Below, piece after piece: positions 11,365-22,810 of a stretch of DNA of 64,000 nt. Made by a program: the position numbers and the translations under genes. The stretch is from Lapidilactobacillus concavus DSM 17758 (GTDB lineage Bacteria; Bacillota; Bacilli; Lactobacillales; Lactobacillaceae): contig NZ_AZFX01000004.1 in assembly GCF_001435835.1 (NCBI RefSeq), forward strand, positions 1 to 64,000, in the 5' to 3' direction. The stretch's first letter is position 1, and every line of letters begins with the position of its first letter. The notes beneath the pieces were generated by a model. It was not told where the DNA came from, did no database searches, and saw only the letters and a list, made by a program, of their open reading frames with translations.

Positions 11365-13428
11365 ATGGGAAAAATACATCAGTTATCAGAATTGCTGAGT
11401 AATCAGATTGCCGCTGGGGAAGTTATCGAACGGCCTGCTTCGGTCGTCAAAGAACTCGTTGAAAATGCGGTGGATGCTGGGGCGACTCAAATTCAGATTT
11501 TTCTGAAAGATGCCGGCTTAACTGAGATTCAAGTGATTGACAATGGCTCGGGATTTGCACCAGATGATCTCGAGATTGCTTTTTTAAGACACACGACCAG
11601 CAAGATTTCCTCACGTGAAGACTTGTTCCGCGTACATTCTTTAGGATTCCGCGGTGAAGCCTTAGCTAGTATTGCCGCCGTGGCCCATGTTGATCTGAAA
11701 ACAAGTACCGGTGATCCTGAGAGCGGTCGTGAACTGAAGATTTCTGAGAATCAGTCGGAAATGGCAACAGCCGCTCATCCTAAAGGAAGCACGATGACGG
11801 TCAAAGATCTCTTCTACAACACGCCGGCTCGATTAAAGTATCTGAAGTCGATTTCGACGGAACTCTCACACGTTGCCGACATCGTGAACCGGATCGCACT
11901 GAGCTATCCAGCAATCGCGCTCACTTTAGTCAATGATGGACACCAGCTTCTGCAGACCGTTGGCAACGGCAAGTTGTTACAGACGATTGCCGGAATTTAT
12001 GATTTAAAATTAGCAAAGGAACTCTTACCGATTCAGGGCGAGGATCTCGATTTTAAGGTTGCGGGTTATATTTCTCGTCCAGCGGTCACACGTGCGAGCA
12101 AGAATTACCTGTCACTACTGATCAACGGTCGTTATATCCGTAATTTCCAATTGAATAAGGCACTGATCGAAGGCTATGGGTCAAAACTAATGGTTGGCCG
12201 CTATCCAGTCGCGATTATCGATATAACGATGGATCCGTTGCTTGTGGATGTCAACGTCCACCCAACAAAACGCGAAGTACGCTTGAGTAAAGAACCAGAA
12301 TTAATGGCATTATTGACGAAAATCGTCCGTGACACCTTGGCAGAGCAGAATCTGATCCCAGATGCGATGGAAAATTTAAAGAGTCATCAAACGACACAGC
12401 CAGTTCAGGTAGATCACGGTTATTCAGAAAATCAGAGCAATCAATTGCAATCGAAAGGTCAAAATCAACCGTTCAGATCGCCGTCTTCTCTCGATTTGGA
12501 TGCCTTGAATCGTGATCTAGAGCAGGCGAGTGCGATGCAGCGACAATCTTATCGTTCAATGCCATCACGACAGGTCTCTGAACGTCCGTCGACTTATATG
12601 ACCCCATCAGCTCACTCGTTTCAGGCGGAGCCAATCCCCGATGTGACAACTTCGGCGTCGGTTTTTTCGGATGAAAGCAAGTTGCAGCAATGGGATGCTT
12701 GGTTGGCATCGGATGATCATCCGCGTGCCTTTGATTCAGTGGACTCAAGGCAAGCTTTAGTCTCTGCCGGACAGACTGAATTAGAGACAGGCACGGATTC
12801 TGAGACAGCTGCAGGTCCACGCTTTCCAGAATTGCGTTACATTGGTCAGGTCCACGGTACTTTTCTAATTGCTGAGAGTCAAGATGGTTTCTACATCCTT
12901 GATCAACATGCGGCACAAGAACGCGTTAAGTATGAATATTATCGTGAAGAAATTGGTCGTGTCAGCGAAGATCAACAGAACTTGTTGGTGCCGATTGTAT
13001 TGACGTATTCGGCTGCTGATTTTATTCAGATCAAGGCGCATTTGAATCTACTCGAAGAGGTTGGCATTCAGCTTGAACCCTTCGGTGATAATAGTTTTAT
13101 CGTTCAGACACATCCGACTTGGTTCGAAGCCGGTCAGGAGCAAGCGACGATTGAAGAAATGATCGATTATTTCCTTGCCGATGGCCGAATCTCAGTCGCT
13201 AAATTCCGTGAAAAAACGGCGATCATGATGAGTTGCAAACGGTCGATCAAGGCCAATCATCACTTAGAGGACGAGCAAGCACGCCAATTATTGGTCGAGC
13301 TTTCCAAAGCGGAGAATCCATTCAACTGCCCACACGGTCGTCCGGTTCTGGTTCACTTTAGCGATCAAGAATTAGGCAAAATGTTCAAACGGATTCAGGA
13401 TCCTCATCAACATTGGGATGGTGAATAG
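11365..13428 (+). CDS. mutL: DNA mismatch repair protein MutL
   Basis: 687-residue partner of MutS. The N-terminal GHKL ATPase motifs are ELVENAVDAGAT, DNGSGF and GFRGEAL; then a low-complexity Gln/Ser-rich linker (about 330-470) and a C-terminal dimerisation and endonuclease domain. The endonuclease signature DQHAAQERVKYE and the metal-site CPHGRPV are both present, so this is an endonuclease-type MutL as in most Gram-positive bacteria lacking MutH. AGGAGG precedes the ATG. The linker is the least conserved part. Confidence 0.98.
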   Translation: MGKIHQLSELLSNQIAAGEVIERPASVVKELVENAVDAGATQIQIFLKDAGLTEIQVIDNGSGFAPDDLEIAFLRHTTSKISSREDLFRVHSLGFRGEALASIAAVAHVDLKTSTGDPESGRELKISENQSEMATAAHPKGSTMTVKDLFYNTPARLKYLKSISTELSHVADIVNRIALSYPAIALTLVNDGHQLLQTVGNGKLLQTIAGIYDLKLAKELLPIQGEDLDFKVAGYISRPAVTRASKNYLSLLINGRYIRNFQLNKALIEGYGSKLMVGRYPVAIIDITMDPLLVDVNVHPTKREVRLSKEPELMALLTKIVRDTLAEQNLIPDAMENLKSHQTTQPVQVDHGYSENQSNQLQSKGQNQPFRSPSSLDLDALNRDLEQASAMQRQSYRSMPSRQVSERPSTYMTPSAHSFQAEPIPDVTTSASVFSDESKLQQWDAWLASDDHPRAFDSVDSRQALVSAGQTELETGTDSETAAGPRFPELRYIGQVHGTFLIAESQDGFYILDQHAAQERVKYEYYREEIGRVSEDQQNLLVPIVLTYSAADFIQIKAHLNLLEEVGIQLEPFGDNSFIVQTHPTWFEAGQEQATIEEMIDYFLADGRISVAKFREKTAIMMSCKRSIKANHHLEDEQARQLLVELSKAENPFNCPHGRPVLVHFSDQELGKMFKRIQDPHQHWDGE

Positions 13429-13457
13429 GCACTACTTTTGCGTGAATAGCGGCGCGT

Positions 13458-13487
13458 TTGAGTATCAGGTTGGGTCTATGATACAAT
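13458..13487 (+). promoter_or_regulatory. Promoter of ruvA
   Basis: TTGAGT (13458-13463), 18-base spacer, TACAAT (13482-13487) with an extended -10 TG. It lies in the 108-base gap between mutL and ruvA and starts the ruvAB-queA unit. Confidence 0.6.
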
Positions 13488-13536
13488 AGCTGATTAGATA
13501 GTTTGACTAATTAAGGCTTGTCGAAAGAGGAACAAC

Positions 13537-14127
13537 ATGTATGAATATATGAACGGTATGGTGACGGTGGTCAAACCTACTTTCATCGTACTCGAAGTCA
13601 ACGGAATTGGTTATAAGTTATTGGTGGGTAATCCTTACCAATATACTGTGGATCAGCCGGCGCTTATTTACGTCGAGCAGGTGATTCGTGACACCGAGCA
13701 AGTGCTCTACGGTTTCACAGACGAGGCTGAAAAAGCCCTATTCGATCAATTGACGAGTGTAGCAGGTATTGGTCCTAAGAGTGCTTTGGCAATTCTGGCG
13801 GCGAACGATCAAGATGGCTTGACAGTGGCGATTGCCAATGGCGATGTTAAATTCTTAACGAAGTTTCCCGGCGTCGGAAAGAAAACTGCCCAACAGATCA
13901 TTCTTGATCTCAAAGACAAGATGGTTGTAACCGATGGCTTGAGTCATACGAACGCAATTGAACCGGCAGCCGTAACAGATCCTAATTTTGCAGATGGCTT
14001 GGCGGCTCTAGCTGCACTAGGCTATTCGACAAAGGAACTGGATCGAATTACGCCAAAATTGGAAAAACTGGACTTAGAAGGGCCAGACGGCTATGTTCGC
14101 GCTGGTTTGAATTTACTGCGTCATTAA
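13537..14127 (+). CDS. ruvA: Holliday junction branch migration protein RuvA
   Basis: 196-residue DNA-binding subunit of the RuvAB branch-migration complex. The N-terminal OB-fold starts MYEYMNGMV. Two helix-hairpin-helix motifs are seen: LTSVAGIGPKSALAIL and LTKFPGVGKKTAQQI. The C-terminal domain (about 150-196), which contacts RuvB, has the typical ALAALGYS. GAAAGAGG precedes the ATG. It is followed 71 bases later by ruvB, as is usual. Confidence 0.97.
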   Translation: MYEYMNGMVTVVKPTFIVLEVNGIGYKLLVGNPYQYTVDQPALIYVEQVIRDTEQVLYGFTDEAEKALFDQLTSVAGIGPKSALAILAANDQDGLTVAIANGDVKFLTKFPGVGKKTAQQIILDLKDKMVVTDGLSHTNAIEPAAVTDPNFADGLAALAALGYSTKELDRITPKLEKLDLEGPDGYVRAGLNLLRH

Positions 14128-14198
14128 GCTGATGTGCCAATCGGATTTAATTGATTTAGCGGCGTCAATCGAAAGACGAGAGATGGGAGGGGTGTACC

Positions 14199-15212
14199 AT
14201 GACAGACGACGAACGAATTTTAAGCGACCAAACTATCGACGACGATGAAAAAGCCATCGAGAAATCGATGCGACCACATTTTCTGAAGGAATATATTGGT
14301 CAAGATAAGCTTAAGCGGGAATTGGAGATCTATATCAAAGCGGCGAAGCAACGCGAAGAAGCCATGGATCACGTGCTGTTGTTCGGACCACCTGGCTTAG
14401 GTAAAACGACGATGGCTTTCGTGATTGCAAATGAATTAGGTGTTCACATGCGAACCACTTCCGGACCCGCTATCGAAAAAGCTGGGGATCTATTGTCGGT
14501 TTTGAGCGAATTGCAGGTAGGTGATGTCTTGTTCATTGATGAGATCCACCGTTTACCACGAGCCGTTGAAGAAACGCTCTACTCTGCAATGGAAGATTTC
14601 TACGTCGATATTATCGTGGGACAAGGGCCGACCGCGCATCCGGTTCATTATCCATTACCACCATTCACGTTGATCGGTGCAACCACACGTGCAGGCCTAT
14701 TGTCGGCGCCATTGCGTGATCGATTCGGAATCTTAGCGGCATTGAACTACTATGAGCAGCAGGATTTACAAGAGATCGTCTTGCGTTCGGCTGGGGTACT
14801 CAATACCAAAATCACGCCAGAAGCAGCCTTAGAAGTTGCCTTGCGGGCACGCGGAACACCTCGAGTGGCGAATCGCTTGTTGAAACGTGTTCGTGATTTT
14901 GCGGAAGTTTCTGACCAAGATGAGATCACGCAAGAACTCGCTAGCGAAGCCCTGACTCAACTCCGAGTTGACCGTTCTGGACTCGATCAAGTCGATCGAC
15001 GCTTATTGACAATGATGATCAAGCTATACGATGGCGGTCCAGTTGGCCTAAAAACGATTGCAGTTAATATCGGTGAAGACGTTGAGACGGTTGAAACGAT
15101 GTACGAACCGTTTTTGTTGCAAAAAGGATTCTTGAAACGCACGAGTCGCGGCCGAATGGTGACCAAACAAGCGTATGACCATCTCGGCTTACCCATGCCA
15201 GAACAAAAATAA
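14199..15212 (+). CDS. ruvB: Holliday junction helicase RuvB
   Basis: 337-residue AAA+ motor of RuvAB. Walker A GPPGLGKT is at 63-70, Walker B FIDEIH at 112-117, and the sensor [17 protein letters not shown] carries the arginine finger region. A winged-helix domain (TRRGRM-like TSRGRMVT) closes the protein. GGGAGGGG lies upstream of the ATG. It forms a transcription unit with ruvA and, 22 bases downstream, queA. Confidence 0.98.
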   Translation: MTDDERILSDQTIDDDEKAIEKSMRPHFLKEYIGQDKLKRELEIYIKAAKQREEAMDHVLLFGPPGLGKTTMAFVIANELGVHMRTTSGPAIEKAGDLLSVLSELQVGDVLFIDEIHRLPRAVEETLYSAMEDFYVDIIVGQGPTAHPVHYPLPPFTLIGATTRAGLLSAPLRDRFGILAALNYYEQQDLQEIVLRSAGVLNTKITPEAALEVALRARGTPRVANRLLKRVRDFAEVSDQDEITQELASEALTQLRVDRSGLDQVDRRLLTMMIKLYDGGPVGLKTIAVNIGEDVETVETMYEPFLLQKGFLKRTSRGRMVTKQAYDHLGLPMPEQK

Positions 15213-15234
15213 AACATTAAAAGAGGCATACAGA

Positions 15235-16266
15235 ATGTTAACCACAGAAGATTTTGATTATGATCTACCCCAAGAATTAATCGCCCAGACACCCATCGAG
15301 AAACGTGATAGCTCACGTTTATTAGTGTTAGATCACCAAACTGGCGAAATGCAGGATAAGCATTTCTACGATATAATTGATGAATTACATGCTGGTGACG
15401 CGGTTGTGATGAACAACAGTCGCGTCATGCCTGCACGTCTGTATGGCGTAAAAGCTGATACGGGTGGTCACGAAGAAGTCTTATTGTTACGCAACACAGT
15501 TGGCGACGAATGGGAAACTTTGATGAAACCTGCACGCCATGCCCATGTTGGAACCAAGGTTGTTTTTGGTGATGGCGAATTGACTGCGACCGTGACGAGA
15601 ATCTTGGAGCACGGCGGCCGTATGATTAAATTCGATTATGATGGTATTTTTCTTGAGATCCTCGAACGCTTAGGTGAGACCCCATTGCCTCCATACATCA
15701 AGGAAAAATTGGATGACCCTGAACGTTATCAAACCGTTTATTCGAAAGAATTGGGTTCTGCTGCTGCGCCAACTGCTGGTTTGCACTGGACGAAGGAATT
15801 ACTCGAGAAAGTCGAAGCGAAGGGGGTTAAATTAGTTTATTTGACGCTACATGTTGGCTTGGGAACCTTCCGCCCCGTTTCTGAAGATAATATTGAAGAT
15901 CACAAGATGCACAGTGAGTTCTATCAATTCAGTCAAGAAGCCGCTGACACATTGAATGGGGTTCATCGTAATGGAGGCCGCATCGTCGCGACTGGGACCA
16001 CATCAATCCGGACGATGGAAACCGTTGCAACGAAGTTTGACGGTGAACTGCAAGCCGATAGCGGTTGGACGGATATCTTCATCAAACCAGGTTATCAATG
16101 GAAAGCGGTCGATGCCTTCATTACCAACTTCCATTTACCAAAATCGACCTTAGTGATGCTGGTTGCTTCGTTTACGGGTCGCGAGACGATTCTCAATGCC
16201 TACGAACATGCCATCAAAGAACGTTATCGCTTCTTCAGTTTTGGTGACGCAATGTTTATCAAATAA
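15235..16266 (+). CDS. queA: tRNA preQ1(34) S-adenosylmethionine ribosyltransferase-isomerase
   Basis: 343-residue enzyme that transfers the ribosyl part of S-adenosylmethionine to preQ1 in tRNA to make epoxyqueuosine. Characteristic motifs are [14 protein letters not shown] at the N terminus, [20 protein letters not shown] and [11 protein letters not shown]. The open frame reaches back into ruvB (15175), but the AAGAGG ribosome site fixes the start at 15235. Its neighbour tgt acts earlier in the same queuosine pathway. Confidence 0.96.
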   Translation: MLTTEDFDYDLPQELIAQTPIEKRDSSRLLVLDHQTGEMQDKHFYDIIDELHAGDAVVMNNSRVMPARLYGVKADTGGHEEVLLLRNTVGDEWETLMKPARHAHVGTKVVFGDGELTATVTRILEHGGRMIKFDYDGIFLEILERLGETPLPPYIKEKLDDPERYQTVYSKELGSAAAPTAGLHWTKELLEKVEAKGVKLVYLTLHVGLGTFRPVSEDNIEDHKMHSEFYQFSQEAADTLNGVHRNGGRIVATGTTSIRTMETVATKFDGELQADSGWTDIFIKPGYQWKAVDAFITNFHLPKSTLVMLVASFTGRETILNAYEHAIKERYRFFSFGDAMFIK

Positions 16267-16277
16267 TTTAACTGGGA

Positions 16278-16307
16278 GCATGTTGGCAGTGAGCCGGCGT
16301 GCTTTTT
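16278..16307 (+). terminator. Terminator after queA
   Basis: GCATGTTGGC pairs with GCCGGCGTGC over 10 bp with G-T pairs around loop AGTGA, followed by five T. It separates queA from tgt. Confidence 0.85.
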
Positions 16308-16406
16308 GTCTGCAGTCGTCATTGATTTGAAACAGTGCTCAATCGGAAAGGCTAGGACAGATCAACACGACTTGGAAATCAATTCTCATAAGAACGCCTT
16401 AAGATA

Positions 16407-16415
16407 TGATATAAT
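16407..16415 (+). promoter_or_regulatory. Extended -10 promoter of tgt
   Basis: TGATATAAT: an exact TATAAT (16410-16415) with an upstream TG. No good -35 hexamer is seen. The transcript would have a leader of about 115 bases; no preQ1 riboswitch signature is recognisable in it. Confidence 0.6.
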
Positions 16416-16514
16416 ATGATGGATTATGCGATTCATCTCAATTTCAATCGACACTGACACTTTGCGTTGTCGCGACACCTATTTATCCGGCGAGCGCACG
16501 GAACGACCAAATAA

Positions 16515-17678
<1,164 letters not shown>

Positions 17679-17754
17679 AACCGACTGGAAGTTTTGTCCG
17701 GCTTTTGGTAAGGTATAGTTAGTTAAATCTACTTAAAAATGATGAGGTGTAAAT

Positions 17755-18168
17755 TTGAGTAATCTATTATTAGCAGCAGCAGCCGGTGCAGGTGCCGGCG
17801 GAAGTTTTTCATTCTTGATCATTATTGTGATCATGTTTGGGGTCATGTACTTCACAATGATCCGCCCAGGTAAGAAACAACAGAACCAACGTCAACAAAT
17901 GCTGAATGGCATGAAAAAAGGTGATGCTATCGTCACAATCGGTGGATTGCATGGTGTGATCGATACCATCAACGTTGAAGACGGCACAGTTGTCATCGAC
18001 GCTGACGGCATCCTGTTAACTTTTAACCGCACGGCAATCCGCGACGTGAAACCCGGTGCTTCAGTGACAACCGCAGTACCAGAGGAGACAACAACGACTG
18101 TTGAAGAAACAACCGTTGGTGAAGAGCCATCAGTCGATGCTGATGACGATCAGGATTCTGATAAATAA
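17755..18168 (+). CDS. yajC: Preprotein translocase accessory subunit YajC
   Basis: 137-residue small membrane protein associated with SecDF-YidC. One hydrophobic segment (about 18-38, FSFLIIIVIMFGVMYF) is followed by MIRPGKKQQNQ and the conserved KKGDAIVTIGGLHGVI. The C terminus is an acidic, Thr/Glu-rich tail that varies between species. The start is TTG with a GAGGTG ribosome site. A terminator follows, so no secDF is co-transcribed. Confidence 0.92.
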   Translation: MSNLLLAAAAGAGAGGSFSFLIIIVIMFGVMYFTMIRPGKKQQNQRQQMLNGMKKGDAIVTIGGLHGVIDTINVEDGTVVIDADGILLTFNRTAIRDVKPGASVTTAVPEETTTTVEETTVGEEPSVDADDDQDSDK

Positions 18169-18195
18169 TTCAATTGAATCTTTGAAGTTGCACGA

Positions 18196-18227
18196 GACGA
18201 GCTGATTAATTGGCTCGTCTTTTTTTA
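18196..18227 (+). terminator. Terminator after yajC
   Basis: GACGAGC (18196-18202) pairs with GCTCGTC (18213-18219), followed by a run of seven T. Confidence 0.92.
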
Positions 18228-18317
18228 TGGGCATGAGTTGAATTGAAATTACAGTCGTGACGAAAAAAGTTTGCCGTAGGCACCTTGATATGACAACGTT
18301 TTCGCAGTACTGATAAA

Positions 18318-18341
18318 TTTCCGTGAATTATTTCACGGAAA
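18318..18341. promoter_or_regulatory. Rex-like operator upstream of adhE
   Basis: Perfect inverted repeat TTTCCGTGAA-TTAT-TTCACGGAAA. Its core GTGAA-N4-TTCAC is the core of the NADH-sensing repressor Rex site (TTGTGAA-N4-TTCACAA). It ends five bases before the -35 box. adhE is a common Rex target in Gram-positive bacteria. Two TGTGAAAT words at about 18381-18411, downstream of the -10, resemble extra half-sites. Confidence 0.65.
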
Positions 18342-18345
18342 AGGG

Positions 18346-18377
18346 TTTACAAATGAATCAAAATAAGGTAATATAAT
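18346..18377 (+). promoter_or_regulatory. adhE promoter
   Basis: TTTACA (18346-18351), 17-base spacer, TAATAT (18369-18374); an overlapping TATAAT lies at 18372-18377. Confidence 0.7.
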
Positions 18378-18425
18378 TATTGTGAAATGGATAACGAAAA
18401 TGTGAAATTTTGAGGAGGATCCACC

Positions 18426-21032
18426 ATGTTAAAAACGGAACCTAAAACAAACGAAGTTGAAGTTATGATCAATGATTTAGTTGTCAAGGCAAATAAAGCG
18501 CTTAATGTTTTAGAGGGATTTAATCAAGAAAAGATTGATCACATTGTGCACCAAATGGCAATTGCGGGTTTAAATGACCATATGAAGCTAGCTAAAATGG
18601 CAGTTGAAGAGACTGGCCGTGGGGTTTATGAAGATAAAGCAGTCAAGAATATGTTTGCAACTGAAGAAATCTGGCATGCCATCAAAGACGACAAAACAGT
18701 CGGAATTATTGAACGCGATGAAGATCATAAATTAGTTAAAATTGCTGAGCCTCTGGGTGTTTTGGCGGGGGTAACGCCTGTAACTAATCCGACATCGACA
18801 ACAATGTTCAAGGCATTGATCGCGATTAAGACACGTAATCCAATCATCTTTGCTTTCCACCCAGGTGCACAGAAAAGTTCTGCGGCGGCACTGGACTCAT
18901 TGAGAGTGGCTGCTGAAGAGGCGGGGTTGCCTGCAGGTGCGTTAAGCTATGTACCAACACCAAGTATTGAAGCCACACAAAAACTGATGAACCATCCGGG
19001 TGTTGCATCTGTCTTAGCAACAGGTGGCCCTGGCATGGTGAAGTCGGCTTATTCAACTGGTAAGCCAGCCTTGGGTGTTGGTCCCGGAAACGTCCCTTCA
19101 TACATCGAGGCATCTGCTAACATCAAGCAAGCCGTCAACGACGTGCTGTTATCGAAGTCATTCGATAACGGAATGGTTTGTGCATCCGAACAAGCAATTA
19201 TTGTTGATCAGGAGATCTATAAGGAAGTTACCGACGAATTAAAGGCACAACACGCCTACATCGCGACGAAAGAAGAAGTTAAACGCCTTTCAGACGTCGT
19301 GATCGATAAGGAGAAACATGCCGTTAATGGCAAAATTGTTGGGCATTCAGCCGTTGAAATTGCTGGTTTAGCAGGCATCAAGGTACCAGAAGACACGGTA
19401 GTTTTGATTGCGCCAATTGACGGTGTCGGTGATGAATACCCATTGTCCCGTGAAAAATTATCACCAGTTTTGGCGATGTTAAAAGCAAAGAACCACGAAG
19501 ATGGCTTTGCACTTTGCCAAGCGATGCTCGAATTAGGCGGTAAGGGTCATTCCGCAGCGATTCATACCACTGACGATGACTTGAGCATTGACTTCGGAAT
19601 TGCTATGCATGCTTCACGTATCTTGGTGAACCAGCCATCAACCGTTGGTGGTATCGGCGACCTTTACAATAACATGTTGCCATCATTGACCTTGGGTTGC
19701 GGCTCTTACGGCCATAACTCGATTTCACATAACGTCGGTACTTTTGATTTATTAAATATCAAGACAGTCGCAATGCGCCGCAACAATATGCAGTGGGTAA
19801 AGTTGCCTTCAAAAATATATTTTGAAAAAAACTCAGTCAATTATCTTGAGAAGATGTCGGGACTAGAGCGGGTTTTTATCGTAGGTGATCAAGGCATGTC
19901 GAAACTAGGCTACGTCAAAAAAGTCGAAGAAACTTTGAATCGCCGTGAGACGCCAGTTGTCTACCAAACCTTCGTCGATGTTGAGTCTGATCCTTCGTCC
20001 AACACTGTTTATAAAGGCGCAGAAATGATGCGCTCGTTCAAGCCTGATACGATCATCGCAGTCGGTGGTGGTTCTGTCATGGATGCCGCAAAAGGAATGT
20101 GGTTATTCTACACCGCACCAGATGCATCATTCTGGGGTGCTAAGCAAAAATTCTTAGATATTCGTAAACGGACATACAAGTTCCCTAACTTAGACAAAGT
20201 GAAGTTGGTCTGCATTCCAACAACATCTGGGACTGGTTCCGAAGTAACCCCATTCGCAGTTATTACCGACAGTGATACCGGCATCAAGTATCCTTTGGCA
20301 GACTATGCGTTGACACCAAGTGTGGCTATTGTCGACAGCCAATTCATCGAAACCGTGCCAAAGACGGTTGTTGCTGACTCCGGACTCGATGTGTTATGTC
20401 ACGCAATTGAGAGCTTCGTTTCAACGATGGCGTCACATTATACACGTGGTCTCAGCTTGCAAGCCGCCAAACTTGTTTTTGAAAACTTGAAGAAGAGCTG
20501 GGATGGTGATAAAGAGGCACGTGCAAACATGCATGATGCTTCGACGATGGCTGGTATGGCGTTTGCCAATGCTCTGTTGGGAATCAACCATTCAATTGCG
20601 CACAAACTCGGAGGTGAATATCATCTTCCTCACGGACGTATGATCACAATTACAATGCCACATGTTATCAAGTACAACTCACTCGTGCCAACGAAACGCC
20701 AAGTTTGGGCGAAGTATAACTACTTCCGTGCGGATGAAGATTATGCAGAAATTGCACGCTACATCGGCCTTAAGGGGAACACAACGGCAGAACTCGTCGA
20801 CGCCTTGATCCAAGCAATTGTCGATTTAGCTGAGAGTGTAGGAATCAAGATGTCCTTGCGTGAACAAGGCATTACTAAGGCTCAAGTCACCGCTGCAGCA
20901 GGACGATTGGCTGAGTTAGCTTACGAGGATAACTGTACGATCACGAATCCAAAGGAACCATTGATTGCTGATATGAAACAGATTATTCTTGATGAATATG
21001 AAGGGCCAGTTTCAAGTTTCTCAACTAAATAA
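18426..21032 (+). CDS. adhE: Bifunctional acetaldehyde/alcohol dehydrogenase AdhE
   Basis: 868-residue fusion that reduces acetyl-CoA to acetaldehyde and then to ethanol, re-oxidising two NADH; it polymerises into spirosomes in known cases. Residues 1-450 are the aldehyde dehydrogenase half with the catalytic Cys252 (NGMVCASEQ) and VGPGNVPSYI. Residues 460-868 are the iron-dependent alcohol dehydrogenase half with GGGSVMDAAK, PTTSGTGSEVTP and the metal-binding His residues in LCHAIES, NHSIAHKLGG and LPHGR. AGGAGGA lies upstream of the ATG. It is a single gene between terminators, probably under redox control. Confidence 0.97.
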   Translation: MLKTEPKTNEVEVMINDLVVKANKALNVLEGFNQEKIDHIVHQMAIAGLNDHMKLAKMAVEETGRGVYEDKAVKNMFATEEIWHAIKDDKTVGIIERDEDHKLVKIAEPLGVLAGVTPVTNPTSTTMFKALIAIKTRNPIIFAFHPGAQKSSAAALDSLRVAAEEAGLPAGALSYVPTPSIEATQKLMNHPGVASVLATGGPGMVKSAYSTGKPALGVGPGNVPSYIEASANIKQAVNDVLLSKSFDNGMVCASEQAIIVDQEIYKEVTDELKAQHAYIATKEEVKRLSDVVIDKEKHAVNGKIVGHSAVEIAGLAGIKVPEDTVVLIAPIDGVGDEYPLSREKLSPVLAMLKAKNHEDGFALCQAMLELGGKGHSAAIHTTDDDLSIDFGIAMHASRILVNQPSTVGGIGDLYNNMLPSLTLGCGSYGHNSISHNVGTFDLLNIKTVAMRRNNMQWVKLPSKIYFEKNSVNYLEKMSGLERVFIVGDQGMSKLGYVKKVEETLNRRETPVVYQTFVDVESDPSSNTVYKGAEMMRSFKPDTIIAVGGGSVMDAAKGMWLFYTAPDASFWGAKQKFLDIRKRTYKFPNLDKVKLVCIPTTSGTGSEVTPFAVITDSDTGIKYPLADYALTPSVAIVDSQFIETVPKTVVADSGLDVLCHAIESFVSTMASHYTRGLSLQAAKLVFENLKKSWDGDKEARANMHDASTMAGMAFANALLGINHSIAHKLGGEYHLPHGRMITITMPHVIKYNSLVPTKRQVWAKYNYFRADEDYAEIARYIGLKGNTTAELVDALIQAIVDLAESVGIKMSLREQGITKAQVTAAAGRLAELAYEDNCTITNPKEPLIADMKQIILDEYEGPVSSFSTK

Positions 21033-21044
21033 TTGATGCAACAT

Positions 21045-21073
21045 GAAAAGCCAGGTTGATTCCTGGTTTTTTT
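21045..21073 (+). terminator. Terminator after adhE
   Basis: AAAAGCCAGG pairs with CCTGGTTTTT around TTGATT, followed by more T. Confidence 0.88.
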
Positions 21074-21290
21074 GTGTCATGTTTTGCGACGACACATGAT
21101 AGCCATCTCTGAGTCAGGCAACGACTTTCCACGCAGTGGACTGACGGGTTCAGTGAACTGAAACATCAAGGTCGTAAACACGATTCACACGATAAATTTC
21201 ACTCAATCAAGAGAAAACATTTAAGATTTAGACTAGAGTAGTGTAAACTAAATATGATGGATATTTATGAAGAAAAGGTTCGGTTAACTA

Positions 21291-22748
21291 ATGGCTAAAG
21301 AAAATAATGTTTTATTCGTGATATTTGGCGGTTCTGGCGATTTAGCGCACCGCAAGCTTTATCCAGGACTCTTTCAACTATATTTAAAAGGTTCCCTTGA
21401 TCAGCATTTTGCGGTGATTGGGACAGCGCGGCGCCCTTGGACGCACGATTATTTCCGTCAGGGGATCGTGAGTCAATTATCCAAGGGGACTGACGAACAA
21501 AAAGCAGCTTTTGTGAGCCACTTTTATTATCAATCCCACGATGTGAAGGATTCTGAACATTATGTGGCACTCAAAAAAATCATCGATCAACTGGATGAGA
21601 AATATCAGCTGAATGGTAATCGTATTTTCTATATGGCGATGGCACCGGATTTATTCGGAACGATTGCTCAACATTTGAAGTCCGAGAACCTATTAAGTGA
21701 TCGAGGTTACGATCGGTTGATCATTGAGAAACCATTTGGGCATGATTATCCGTCTGCGCATGCGTTAAATCAGGCGATTATTGAGACATTTGATCCTGAT
21801 CAGGTGTTCCGAATTGACCATTATTTGGGTAAGGAAATGATTCAAAATATTCCTTATCTCCGTTTTGGTAATCCGTTCTTGTCCGCAATCTGGAATAATA
21901 AGTTTATTGATAATATTCAAATCACATTAGCCGAATCATTGGGGGTCGAGGAACGTGCAGGCTATTACGAGACTGCCGGTGCCTTACGTGATATGGTTCA
22001 GAATCATATCATGCAGATAATTGCGATGCTGACGTTTCCTAAACCGGAACATTACACGGATCGTGAGATCAACCAGTCTAAAGCACAAGTCTTTGCAAGT
22101 CTGCCAGTTTATTCGGAGGCTGAGGTCGCTGAAAAGTTTGTTCGTGGGCAATATGGTGCTGGTTCAGATCAGCAACAGTTGGCTTATCGCGATGAGGATA
22201 AAACCGATCCGCAATCAAACGTGGAGACATTTGTTGCTGGTGAGATCGATTTAGACTTACCAGATTGGCAAGGTGTGCCATTCTATGTGCGTACCGGGAA
22301 ACGTTTAGCAACGAAGAATACTCGCATTGATGTGGTCTTCAAGGCAGAAGAACATCCTTTGTTCACCGAACAAACGCCAACTTCACCGGTTTTGACCATT
22401 GAAGTTGAGCCTGAATCGGGCGTCTTGTTGCAGATCAATGGTAAGAAAATCGGAACGAGTAATTTCATCGAATCGCATCAATTGAGCGACTTACTCGACG
22501 ATGACCAACAAGAGCTGGTGCCAGATGCTTATGAACGTCTATTACTCGAGGCAGTTTTGGGTAAGCAGGGCAACTTCGCGCAATGGGAAGGTATGGCTGG
22601 TTCATGGCACTTCGTCGATGCAATCCGTGCAGCTTGGGCAAAGGAATTTCAACCTGAGTTTCCAAACTACGAATCCGGTTCGATGGGACCAAAAGCAGCC
22701 ACTGATTTGTTGGCTAAAACTGGGCGTCATTGGCTTTATCAAGGATAA
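21291..22748 (+). CDS. zwf: Glucose-6-phosphate 1-dehydrogenase
   Basis: 485-residue enzyme that oxidises glucose-6-phosphate to 6-phosphogluconolactone with NADP, the entry to the oxidative pentose phosphate route. The N-terminal cofactor motif is FGGSGDLAHRKLYPGL; the substrate site signature is RIDHYLGKEM; the PFYVRTGKRL motif is also present. The length matches the family. The ribosome site is weak (GAAAAGG). It stands alone; gnd is not in the window. The 214 bases upstream carry no clear promoter beyond an AT-rich stretch at about 21220-21258. Confidence 0.97.
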   Translation: MAKENNVLFVIFGGSGDLAHRKLYPGLFQLYLKGSLDQHFAVIGTARRPWTHDYFRQGIVSQLSKGTDEQKAAFVSHFYYQSHDVKDSEHYVALKKIIDQLDEKYQLNGNRIFYMAMAPDLFGTIAQHLKSENLLSDRGYDRLIIEKPFGHDYPSAHALNQAIIETFDPDQVFRIDHYLGKEMIQNIPYLRFGNPFLSAIWNNKFIDNIQITLAESLGVEERAGYYETAGALRDMVQNHIMQIIAMLTFPKPEHYTDREINQSKAQVFASLPVYSEAEVAEKFVRGQYGAGSDQQQLAYRDEDKTDPQSNVETFVAGEIDLDLPDWQGVPFYVRTGKRLATKNTRIDVVFKAEEHPLFTEQTPTSPVLTIEVEPESGVLLQINGKKIGTSNFIESHQLSDLLDDDQQELVPDAYERLLLEAVLGKQGNFAQWEGMAGSWHFVDAIRAAWAKEFQPEFPNYESGSMGPKAATDLLAKTGRHWLYQG

Positions 22749-22810
22749 GAAATTGATGAGACACTGGTAGGCAACATCCAGTGTATTGAATTGGTGCATT
22801 GAATAGATTA

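Noticed and set aside
12473-12916. 147-codon minus-strand frame inside mutL linker
   Set aside because: Shadow of mutL; the low-complexity linker leaves the opposite frame open by chance.
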